Shown in pieces: positions 43,875 to 49,949 of a DNA stretch of 64,000 bases. The stretch is from positions 124,001 through 188,000 of the forward strand of contig CAKQJE010000002.1 of the NCBI GenBank assembly GCA_934247225.1, written 5' to 3'. The notes beneath the pieces were generated by a model. It did not search any database. It saw only the letters and a list, made by a program, of their open reading frames with translations, and was not told where the DNA came from. Every line of letters starts with the position of its first letter. Position 1 is the stretch's first letter. The position numbers and the translations under genes are program-made. This stretch comes from an uncultured Clostridia bacterium (GTDB taxonomy: Bacteria; Bacillota; Clostridia; Christensenellales; Borkfalkiaceae).

Positions 43875-44684
43875 ATGACACGAGTGTTTTACAAAGACAA
43901 TATCTTTTCAGGAAATTATTTCGCACAGCTCATTAATTATGAGCTTGTCTGTATGCATCGTCATGACTTTATTGAATTTTTTTACGTTATGTCAGGTTCC
44001 TGCTCGCACATTTTAAACGGCACAGAAAACGCAATTACCGCAGGTGATGCGTTTTTAATAATGCCAAATGACGAACATATTTTTTTAAATCCCTCCACGA
44101 ATACGGATTTTATGCATAGAGACATATTGTTCTCATTAGACTATTTTTCGCAAGTTTGCGATAACATATCTCCTCAGTTATATTCTCTGCTAAATAAAAA
44201 AGATATTCAAACGTCTTTCCATATTTCTTCCGAAAACATATCGCATATTGAACTTTACGTTTCAAACATCTCAGTTGCAAATGATGACGGTTTAAAGGAA
44301 ATGTTAAAGAAAAGTTTATTATCTTATATTTTAAACCTAATAAATATAAACTCAATGAAATTAATAAATACTCCGTCCTGGATAAGATCATTGACTGCAA
44401 ATTTATGCAATCCCATATCTTTTTCAAAAACATTATCAGAGATTACGTCAACTATCAAATACGACAAGTCATACCTTTGCAGAGAATTTAAAAAACACAT
44501 CGGAGCTACGATGTCAGAATATTATAATAAGCAAAAACTTGTTTATGCAAAATCGTTACTTGCCACAACTGATTTATCTATTGAAAAAATTTGTGTACTT
44601 TGCGGAATAAATTCAACATCTTATTTCCATAGGATATTTAAAAAGGAGTTTAAGGAATCGCCAAACGCCTCAAGAAACAAATAA
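43875..44684 (+). CDS. AraC family regulator of the glycan locus
   Basis: 269 residues. An N-terminal cupin sensor (VCMHRHDFIEFFYVMSGSCS, MPNDEHIF) is joined to a C-terminal double HTH (YDKSYLCREFKKHIGATMSE and IEKICVLCGINSTSYFHRIF) ending in KEFKESPNA. It is divergent from the 25-kb glycan-utilisation locus and most likely activates it on an oligosaccharide signal (context inference). It is of the same general type as the regulator at 6769, supporting one AraC regulator per importer. Confidence 0.92.
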   Translation: MTRVFYKDNIFSGNYFAQLINYELVCMHRHDFIEFFYVMSGSCSHILNGTENAITAGDAFLIMPNDEHIFLNPSTNTDFMHRDILFSLDYFSQVCDNISPQLYSLLNKKDIQTSFHISSENISHIELYVSNISVANDDGLKEMLKKSLLSYILNLININSMKLINTPSWIRSLTANLCNPISFSKTLSEITSTIKYDKSYLCREFKKHIGATMSEYYNKQKLVYAKSLLATTDLSIEKICVLCGINSTSYFHRIFKKEFKESPNASRNK

Positions 44685-44686
44685 TT

Positions 44687-44957
44687 TTATTTCATTAAAA
44701 TCACATAATGATTATACGTAAATACTTTTTCGGTATAAATTTCAAGATTAAACTGAAGTTTCAAATAATCGTATACTGCATATATAGAGCCTTGATCGCT
44801 ACCGCCGACCATAACAATCGCATCACCATGCGTTTTTACACAACATCCTTGCGCCCTATCTCATGCGAATAATCCACGTCGGCTTCCTTTGCGATCACTG
44901 TCTCACCAATACTTAAATATTTCCCCTTTGTATCGTTAATTTCTAATTCACTGATCA
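44687..44957 (-). pseudogene. Remnant of a third DUF4838 protein
   Basis: Two frames joined by a frameshift near 44838 read KYLSIGETVIAKEADVDYSHEIG and then CVKTHGDAIVMVGGSDQGSIY, AVYDYLKLQFNLEIYTEKVF. This matches the N-terminal domain of the DUF4838 lipoprotein at 41550 (GVYDYLYRLGYRFYT). No start and no barrel domain remain. It abuts the truncated membrane protein upstream, so a deletion joined two unrelated genes. Confidence 0.75.
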
Positions 44958-45151
44958 TGTTGATGGTAGACCGAAAAGCCCCAAGCTGAAAACAACCCAA
45001 GATATATAAGCGTTCTCACAACATTAAGGATTTTGTCTGCGATAACGGGAATTTCGCATAGACGTGTCACCACACGGCAAAAGACAGCAACGGCGATTAA
45101 CGCCGTTACAACAAGTATGGCATATATAGATTTTTTTGCCTGTTTAGTCAT
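44948..45151 (-). CDS. Truncated multi-helix membrane protein
   Basis: 67 codons with two clear membrane helices (AILVVTALIAVAVFCRVV and ILNVVRTLIYLGLFSAWGF), then an abrupt unrelated end (SVYHQHDQ) at the junction with the DUF4838 remnant. A promoter and GGGGTGA site precede ATG 45151, so it may still be expressed. It resembles the start of multi-spanning sensor proteins, but this is only an impression. Confidence 0.55.
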   Translation of the reverse strand: MTKQAKKSIYAILVVTALIAVAVFCRVVTRLCEIPVIADKILNVVRTLIYLGLFSAWGFSVYHQHDQ

Positions 45152-45236
45152 ACTGTTTCTGTCACCCCGATTTCAACCAAATGCACAATAATACGTGCCG
45201 TTTAAAAAGTGTGTCTGATTATACTTATCCAATTAT

Positions 45237-45266
45237 ATTATAGCATAATTATGCATGTTTTATCAA
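45237..45266 (-). promoter_or_regulatory. Promoter of truncated membrane protein
   Basis: Minus strand TTGATA (45266-45261), 18 bases, TATAAT (45242-45237). About 85 bases of leader to ATG 45151. From here to 45542 I see no gene; the stretch is AT-rich. Confidence 0.6.
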
Positions 45267-45542
45267 GGTAGAGAAACCACACAGGCAACCATTAATCACA
45301 AAAAGAGTTTTCCTGAGTAAAGTTTAAGCGTAATAATTTATCTTCTTCCATATCTTCTCTCGTAACAGTAAAAAAGAGAGAACATAAAAACTTGTCCTCT
45401 CAAAAAAACATTTTGTGGTCTCCTTATCAAACAAAAAGGATATGACGTAAGTTCAAATCCCATTTTTTGAAAAAAGAGCCGAAATGCAGCTGTTAAATAC
45501 AAATATTTCGCAAAATGCGCAAACCACAAAATATAGTAACAA

Positions 45543-45575
45543 AAAAGCACAAGACCTACTAAATCTTGTGCTTTT
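45543..45575. terminator. Bidirectional terminator-like hairpin
   Basis: A 12-bp perfect stem (45543-45554 with 45564-45575) with A-run before and T-run after, so it could terminate either strand. No intact gene ends directly at it. Confidence 0.6.
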
Positions 45576-45606
45576 TATGTTTTGTAGCTTTTTCGTACTA
45601 CAAAGA

Positions 45607-45623
45607 TGGTGGGCAGGGGTGGA
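45607..45623. repeat. 17-bp copy of the tRNA-Tyr 3' end, candidate attachment-site scar
   Basis: Exact copy of 45837-45853, which includes the CCA end and half of the T-arm of tRNA-Tyr. It lies 230 bases beyond the tRNA in its 3' direction, where integrases leave a distal att repeat. No integrase gene remains between. Confidence 0.5.
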
Positions 45624-45797
45624 GTGCGAGAGATTGTCAGGAAGTTTTCTCTCTTTCTCGACTATCTCCAATCTCTCGGCGGCGAGCATAGCTTCTCCGC
45701 TCTCATTTCAATAACCGTGAACGCTTCTCTTGTTAGCCTCTCCGCACGGCTCTTGCTACGAACCACCGCGGCGGTCATCATCTCGCCCCTGCACATA

Positions 45798-45837
45798 AAA
45801 ATATATCCGCCGTCCCTATGGGACAACGGATATATTT
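45798..45837 (-). terminator. Terminator of the tRNA operon
   Basis: An 11-bp AT-rich outer stem (45798-45808 with 45827-45837) and inner GTCCC/GGGAC pairing, followed by TTTTTAT on the minus strand, directly after the CCA of tRNA-Tyr. Confidence 0.8.
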
Positions 45838-45922
45838 GGTGGGCAGGGGTGGATTCGGACCACCGAAGTCAGGTGACGACAGATTTACAGTCTGTTCCCT
45901 TTGGCCGCTCGGGAACCTACCC
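45837..45922 (-). tRNA. tRNA-Tyr (GTA)
   Basis: 86 bases with encoded CCA. Acceptor GGGTAGG pairs CCTGCCC, anticodon loop CTGTAAA gives GTA, and a long variable arm is typical of Tyr. Last gene of a six-tRNA operon. Confidence 0.95.
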
Positions 45923-45927
45923 ATATA

Positions 45928-46003
45928 TGGAGCTGGCGATTGGAATCGAACCCACAACCTGCTGATTACAAGTCAGCTGCTCTGCCAATTGAGCTACACC
46001 AGC
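45928..46003 (-). tRNA. tRNA-Thr (TGT)
   Basis: 76 bases, acceptor GCTGGTG with CGCCAGC, anticodon TGT in loop CTTGTAA, CCA encoded. Five bases from tRNA-Tyr. Confidence 0.95.
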
Positions 46004-46020
46004 AAATTTTTTTAAAAAAA

Positions 46021-46096
46021 TGGTGCCTTAGGGCGGAATCGAACCACCGACAGAGGGATTTTCAGTCCCTTGCTCTACCGACTGAGCTACCAAGGC
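46021..46096 (-). tRNA. tRNA-Phe (GAA)
   Basis: 76 bases, acceptor GCCTTGG with CTAAGGC, anticodon GAA in loop CTGAAAA, CCA encoded. Confidence 0.95.
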
Positions 46097-46103
46097 ATTT
46101 ATG

Positions 46104-46134
46104 TTTTGCCCTTAACGGAATGTTAAGGGCAAAA
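46104..46134 (-). other. Hairpin between tRNA-Asp and tRNA-Phe
   Basis: A perfect 13-bp stem with a 5-base loop (46104-46116 with 46122-46134) fills the spacer between two tRNA genes. The T-run on the minus strand is weak. It is possibly an RNase processing signal of the tRNA precursor. Confidence 0.6.
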
Positions 46135-46136
46135 TA

Positions 46137-46213
46137 TGGCGACCTGGATGGGGATCGAACCCACGACCTCTAGCGTGACAGGCTAGCGTTCTAACCAGCT
46201 GAACTACCAGGCC
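46137..46213 (-). tRNA. tRNA-Asp (GTC)
   Basis: 77 bases, acceptor GGCCTGG with CCAGGTC, anticodon GTC in loop CTGTCAC, CCA encoded. Confidence 0.95.
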
Positions 46214-46247
46214 ATTTTAAATTTGCTTTGCGTTGTTGTGTGTTTGT

Positions 46248-46324
46248 TGGTGGGCCTTCTAGGACTCGAACCTAGGACCGGCCGGTTATGAGCCGGCTGC
46301 TCTAACCAACTGAGCTAAAGGCCC
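46248..46324 (-). tRNA. tRNA with CAT anticodon (Met or lysidine-modified Ile2)
   Basis: 77 bases, acceptor GGGCCTT with AAGGCCC, anticodon CAT in loop CTCATAA, CCA encoded. The acceptor and D-arm (CTTTAGCTCAGTTGG) are closer to Firmicute tRNA-Ile2, which needs TilS lysidine, than to elongator Met. It is not the initiator. Confidence 0.9.
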
Positions 46325-46347
46325 GTTTCCTTTCAGTCGCAATCTTT

Positions 46348-46423
46348 TGGTCGGGGTGAAGAGACTCGAACTCCCGACCCCATGGTCCCAAACCACGTGC
46401 GCTACCAACTGCGCTACACCCCG
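46348..46423 (-). tRNA. tRNA-Pro (TGG)
   Basis: 76 bases, acceptor CGGGGTG with CACCCCG, anticodon TGG in loop TTTGGGA, CCA encoded. First gene of the operon. Confidence 0.95.
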
Positions 46424-46509
46424 TGAACTGATTTTCAACGCTTTACTATCATAACATACGAGATAACCTTTGTCAAGCGTTTTTTCAAAGTTTAGAAAGT
46501 TTTTTTAAA

Positions 46510-46537
46510 AAAAAATTTCGGGCGGAAATCCGCCCGA
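46510..46537 (-). terminator. Intrinsic terminator of spoIIID
   Basis: A 9-bp GC-rich stem (46518-46526 with 46529-46537, two-base loop) followed by a long T-run on the minus strand, 63 bases after the spoIIID stop. Confidence 0.85.
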
Positions 46538-46599
46538 GTTTACCGTATTTTTTGCCGCAGGCAATAAGCCGAAACAGTCTGCCGCAAGATAAAACGAAG

Positions 46600-46851
46600 T
46601 CATTTCCGCCGTCTGTAACGCTCTCTTGTCGCCAAGCCGCCCCTTATATGTCTTTCGGATAAATTTACGTCCAGAGTTTTTCTCACCTCTTCGTAAAGAT
46701 ATTCGTCCAGATCTTTGAGTTTCACCGTCACGTCGTGATGAACGGTCGATTTTGAAACACCGAACGCTTTCGCCGCGCTTCTTACCGTCGCCCCGTTCTT
46801 TAAAATATATTCCGCCTCTTTCAAAACTCTCTCGTCGATATCGTAATACAA
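46600..46851 (-). CDS. spoIIID: Sporulation transcriptional regulator SpoIIID
   Basis: 83 residues starting with TTG 46851 (GGGAGG 7 bases upstream). The HTH is TVRSAAKAFGVSKSTVHHDVT, and the family tail SERHIRGGLATRERYRRR matches the basic C-terminal DNA-contact region of SpoIIID. The protein acts in the mother cell between sigma-E and sigma-K. It indicates that the lineage has, or had, endospore genes. It stands alone with its own terminator. Confidence 0.92.
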   Translation of the reverse strand: MYYDIDERVLKEAEYILKNGATVRSAAKAFGVSKSTVHHDVTVKLKDLDEYLYEEVRKTLDVNLSERHIRGGLATRERYRRRK

Positions 46852-46944
46852 ATCGAATCCTCCCTCGTCTTATTTTATGCCGCACGTTCTCTGTTTAGGA
46901 TATAACGGTATAAAACAAATGCGAAATGTAAACAATTCGCTTAT

Positions 46945-47754
46945 ATGAAAGAAATAGCAATGAAATTGTTCCGACTTGTTTCCAAACCCGATCTGGGAGT
47001 TTTCTATCCCCTGATAGTTCCGTCCGCTATCGCGCTCGTGTTTTTATCGCTTTTTATAACGGGCATATTCTGCTACCGCGTGAAAAGAGCCGATAAAACT
47101 TCGATACTTGCGCTGACTTTGTGCGTTTACACTCTTTCGGTTATAAAAACCATATGCGATCTCATATCGAAACCGATTAAGCAGGGCTTCGTTTTATCGT
47201 GCATAGGCGGACTTTTTATGTCCGCTTTAAGCTTTGCTTTTTACGGTATTTTATGCCTGCAATACAACGCCCGATTGAAGCTGAATATGCGAGAAAAACG
47301 ACTTATAGACCGACTTTCGCGATCCGATGACGAAAAAACCGACGGCTTTAAGGGAAGCTTTGACGACGAGTTTTTAAGTGGTGAAAACGACCTTGAACCG
47401 TCGCTTGTAAAACGCGCTTTTTCGGGCAGTCGTTTCGGCAGTCCTTTCGACACGCCCGTAAAAAGAGTCGAACGGCTCGGAACCTTTAAAGAGACCTTCA
47501 AAGCAGGCGGCGAAGGCGATGGAAGCGGCGAAAGCGACGTAACCCGATACGGAATAAACTTCTGCGAGATACTCGGCTATCTTGAAAATTTAAAGCGACA
47601 CGAACTTACGGCAGACGAAAAAGCCCTTGTTTTTTCGCTCGAAACAAAGGCTGCAAGTTACTCGTCGAGAAGAATTTCCTGCGAAGAACGGAAAGAATTT
47701 TCCTCCGAACTTTTGCAGCTTATTAAGCTCGTCTCCAAATACAAAGCGTCTTAA
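46945..47754 (+). CDS. Uncharacterised membrane protein with cytosolic tail
   Basis: 269 residues. Three hydrophobic segments (about 19-43, 50-70 and 82-104) are followed by a charged cytosolic domain of about 165 residues: DRLSRSDDEKTDG, KETFKAGGEGDGSGESDVT, and a helical end FCEILGYLENLKRHELTADE, SCEERKEFSSELLQLIKLV. No family was recognised. It is divergent from spoIIID, so the upstream region is shared, and ends in a strong terminator 8 bases after the stop. Confidence 0.75.
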   Translation: MKEIAMKLFRLVSKPDLGVFYPLIVPSAIALVFLSLFITGIFCYRVKRADKTSILALTLCVYTLSVIKTICDLISKPIKQGFVLSCIGGLFMSALSFAFYGILCLQYNARLKLNMREKRLIDRLSRSDDEKTDGFKGSFDDEFLSGENDLEPSLVKRAFSGSRFGSPFDTPVKRVERLGTFKETFKAGGEGDGSGESDVTRYGINFCEILGYLENLKRHELTADEKALVFSLETKAASYSSRRISCEERKEFSSELLQLIKLVSKYKAS

Positions 47755-47761
47755 AACAATG

Positions 47762-47810
47762 AAAAAAGGTTGCAAATCCATCCGAAAAAGATAGAAATGC
47801 AACCTTTTTT
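47762..47810 (+). terminator. Terminator with conserved loop module (copy 1)
   Basis: A 13-bp stem (47762-47774 with 47798-47810) with A- and T-runs. The loop contains ATCCGAAAAAGATAGAAAT, nearly the same as in the terminator at 52385-52429, although the stems differ. Confidence 0.8.
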
Positions 47811-47814
47811 GTTG

Positions 47815-47890
47815 TCCCCCTTCTCCAAAGGGAGAAGGCTTTTTCGTCCTCTTCCGTCGGCTTCGCCGACCCTTTTTTAAAGGGAGAAGT
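47815..47890. repeat. Intergenic palindromic repeat
   Basis: Three small dyads in series: 47819-47826 with 47831-47838, the palindrome 47856-47870, and a second copy of the AAAGGGAGAAG motif at 47879-47889. The design is that of short intergenic repeats common in gut Firmicutes. A related GC-rich stretch is near 52530-52566. Confidence 0.5.
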
Positions 47891-47910
47891 TATGTCGGAC
47901 AAGAATAAAA

Positions 47911-47946
47911 TTATAAATTCGTGACTATTTATAAATTCGTGACTAT
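47911..47946. repeat. 18-bp tandem duplication at the serpin stop
   Basis: 47911-47928 is repeated exactly at 47929-47946. It spans the last five codons and stop of the serpin gene, so the sequence IVTNL-stop is encoded twice in a row. Probably replication slippage. Confidence 0.85.
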
Positions 47947-49182
47947 GCCTAAAAATAACGGCAAACCCGTGGAATTATCGACTATTCCGAACATAAACGG
48001 ACGTTTCAAAATAATCGTATGCGTTTCGTCGGGTTGCGGGGCTACGTCGTTCCCTTTCATTCCGCCGAAAGAGATAGCGGCGGCTTTCGTTCCGTTTCTG
48101 TCAAGCTCTATCCTTGTTTTCTGCAAGAAATATCCGAGGTACAGATTATTGTCGTATACCGTTCTGCCCATTTTATCGAATTCCGCTTTGTCGCTGTCGA
48201 ACGCCTTTTTTATACCAATCGAGTGAAGCTGCGAGGAAAGATTTGCGGAATAATCGAAAGTAAACTCGGGAATACCGACGTTCACGAGAACCGATTTTCT
48301 GTTTTTAAAAGCGTTATAATACTTTTCGCCCGTTAAACTTCCGACAAAATCGTAAATATCCGTTCCCTCGTCCGGCAAAACCCCAAGGAAAGAATATTTT
48401 CCTCCGATATAATCTCTCAAAAAGCCTTGCGCGTTTTCAAAATCGAGATACGTATCCTCCGCGGAATGTAACATATCGACGCTTTTCGCCACGTTGTCGT
48501 AAGAGACGAAATTTCTTTTATAAATTTCGCTTTTCTTATATTTATTCTGCCATTTCGCATCGAACATAAGCGCGTTTATCGCGTACAAAACATCTTCGCT
48601 GTCTATTCTTTGGATAATTTCGGGAATCATTCCTTCGGTCTTGTTCGCGCACCAATTATTTACGTCCTTAACGGTCTGTTCGTTGAAATCCGACTTATAA
48701 ATTTCGGAATTATAAACTTCCTTAACCGTTTTGATATAATCCTCTTTAACGTTCACCGCCCCGTTTCTTACCCACACCGAGTCGGCAAGTCTGACGGTTT
48801 CGTCGCTTTTCGAAATGATACCGTTCAGAAACATATTTATATCGGTAATATTTCCGCCGAGAACCTCCTCGAACTCGGCGAGAGTTTCGCCCTCTGCGCC
48901 GTTTGCGAGCATCGAAAGGCATATTGCCGCGGAAAGAGGCGAAACGAGCGTGTTGACGCCTTTTTTGTCTTTTACGACCTCTTTTAAAAGCTCCGTTCCG
49001 AAATTATCTATGCCTGAAACCATATCGCCCGAACTTTCGCCGATATTTTTCGAAAACGATATAGCGGCGGTAAGCTCTTCGGCTTTTATCTTTTTCTTAA
49101 CGTACTTACACGAGCCGAAAAACATCGCGCCCGTGAAAATCGCCATACTAAAAGCCGCGATTTTCAGTATTTTTTTCTTCAT
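47929..49182 (-). CDS. Lipoprotein serpin (serine protease inhibitor)
   Basis: 417 residues. The lipobox FFGSC follows MKKKILKIAAFSMAIFTGAM, and the ribosome binding site is GGAGG. Serpin signatures are NTLVSPLSAAICLSMLANGAEGET, NALMFDAKWQNKY (breach region), LGVLPDEG, the hinge RNGTKAAAISF, and the terminal RPFMFGIVDNSTGLPLFLGIV. The reactive-centre loop, about ISFGGMKGNDVAPQPDET, carries no basic residue at the likely P1, so the target is more likely an elastase- or subtilisin-like protease than trypsin (inference). Anchored outside the cell, it may protect surface proteins from host or competitor proteases. Single gene. Confidence 0.93.
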   Translation of the reverse strand: MKKKILKIAAFSMAIFTGAMFFGSCKYVKKKIKAEELTAAISFSKNIGESSGDMVSGIDNFGTELLKEVVKDKKGVNTLVSPLSAAICLSMLANGAEGETLAEFEEVLGGNITDINMFLNGIISKSDETVRLADSVWVRNGAVNVKEDYIKTVKEVYNSEIYKSDFNEQTVKDVNNWCANKTEGMIPEIIQRIDSEDVLYAINALMFDAKWQNKYKKSEIYKRNFVSYDNVAKSVDMLHSAEDTYLDFENAQGFLRDYIGGKYSFLGVLPDEGTDIYDFVGSLTGEKYYNAFKNRKSVLVNVGIPEFTFDYSANLSSQLHSIGIKKAFDSDKAEFDKMGRTVYDNNLYLGYFLQKTRIELDRNGTKAAAISFGGMKGNDVAPQPDETHTIILKRPFMFGIVDNSTGLPLFLGIVTNL

Positions 49183-49389
49183 ACGCGCCTCCTTTTCCCC
49201 GATACGGTTTCATTTTCGGGTTCCGAAAGAATTTTAACATACCGAACGGGATTTGTCAATACCGGATTTTATTTTCGCCGTTATCATACGCACGCTTTCG
49301 GACGAATATAACAAGTTTTTTATTCGTTTTCGGTAAAATATAAAATCCGAAAAAACATAAGGCGGGTTGAATTTCAATCAATCCGCCTT

Positions 49390-49596
49390 TTATTCTGCAT
49401 TTTTTTCGTGACCTATAAGTTCTTCTATCGTAATTCCGTAACAATCGGCGAGCAGAACGCATTGCCACACGTTCGGAATTCCTTTGTCAAGCTCGATCCA
49501 GCTTATCGTGTTTTGCGGCAGCCCCGTGGCTTTGGAAACCTGCGTCTGAGAAGCTCCGAAAGCGAGTCTCGCGTTTCTTATTTCTTTTCCGTACAT
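49390..49596 (-). CDS. XRE-family HTH repressor
   Basis: 68 residues from ATG 49596 (GAGGTAA upstream; the earlier ATG at 49617 has no site). It is almost entirely a Cro/CI-type HTH: IRNARLAFGASQTQVSKATGLPQNTISWIELDKG. It is divergent from the collagen-like gene, and two matching dyads lie in the shared region, one within a promoter spacer. It probably represses itself and the surface protein. Confidence 0.9.
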   Translation of the reverse strand: MYGKEIRNARLAFGASQTQVSKATGLPQNTISWIELDKGIPNVWQCVLLADCYGITIEELIGHEKNAE

Positions 49597-49628
49597 CTTA
49601 TTACCTCGCTTGTTCACAACTTAATTTT

Positions 49629-49642
49629 AGCAAAATATTGCT
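49629..49642. promoter_or_regulatory. XRE operator candidate 1
   Basis: AGCAAAATATTGCT dyad, sharing the pattern AGCAAnATnTTGCT with the second site 29 bases away. It overlaps a TAAAAT that could be the -10 of the repressor gene. Confidence 0.6.
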
Positions 49643-49650
49643 TAAAATAC

Positions 49651-49679
49651 TTGACTTAGCAATATCTTGCTGATATAAT
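49651..49679 (+). promoter_or_regulatory. Promoter with operator filling its spacer
   Basis: TTGACT (49651-49656), 17 bases, TATAAT (49674-49679), reading toward the collagen-like gene. The dyad AGCAATATCTTGCT (49658-49671) lies entirely between -35 and -10, an ideal place for repression. A GTCCGAC/GTCGGAC dyad follows in its leader near 49709-49736. Confidence 0.7.
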
Positions 49680-49771
49680 GACATTTGATAATATGTTGAT
49701 ATTGTATATGTCCGACTCATATAATATTGCGTCGGACTCCCGCACGAGGACAACGTTTTTGTAAAAAAACG

Positions 49772-49800
49772 TTGACAATATTTCCCGACTATGCTACAAT
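49772..49800 (+). promoter_or_regulatory. Second promoter of the collagen-like gene
   Basis: TTGACA (49772-49777), 17 bases, TACAAT (49795-49800). A dyad AACGTTTTT/AAAAACGTT (about 49752-49774) overlaps its -35. Predicted start near 49807 with about 143 bases of leader. Confidence 0.7.
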
Positions 49801-49949
49801 ACACACACAATTGTTCGTTAAATTTATTATTCGATGAACGGTTTCAATCGGAAGGTTCGTAGGAAAAACTGCGAACGCCGTATAATTTCGTAACCATGCG
49901 GACGAAAATATTTCGTTTGCGGTTAAAATATTTTTTTGGAGGAATTCAA

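Noticed and set aside
45440..45475. GTTCAAATCCC resembling a tRNA T-loop
   Set aside because: No matching T-stem, anticodon arm or acceptor stem could be assembled around it.
45606..46173. Overlapping plus-strand frames across the tRNA genes
   Set aside because: They are translations of tRNA antisense sequence; the tRNA calls explain them fully.
46855..46945. Sigma-E promoter for spoIIID
   Set aside because: A CATAAAAT resembling a sigma-E -10 is present, but no matching -35 at the right distance could be found.
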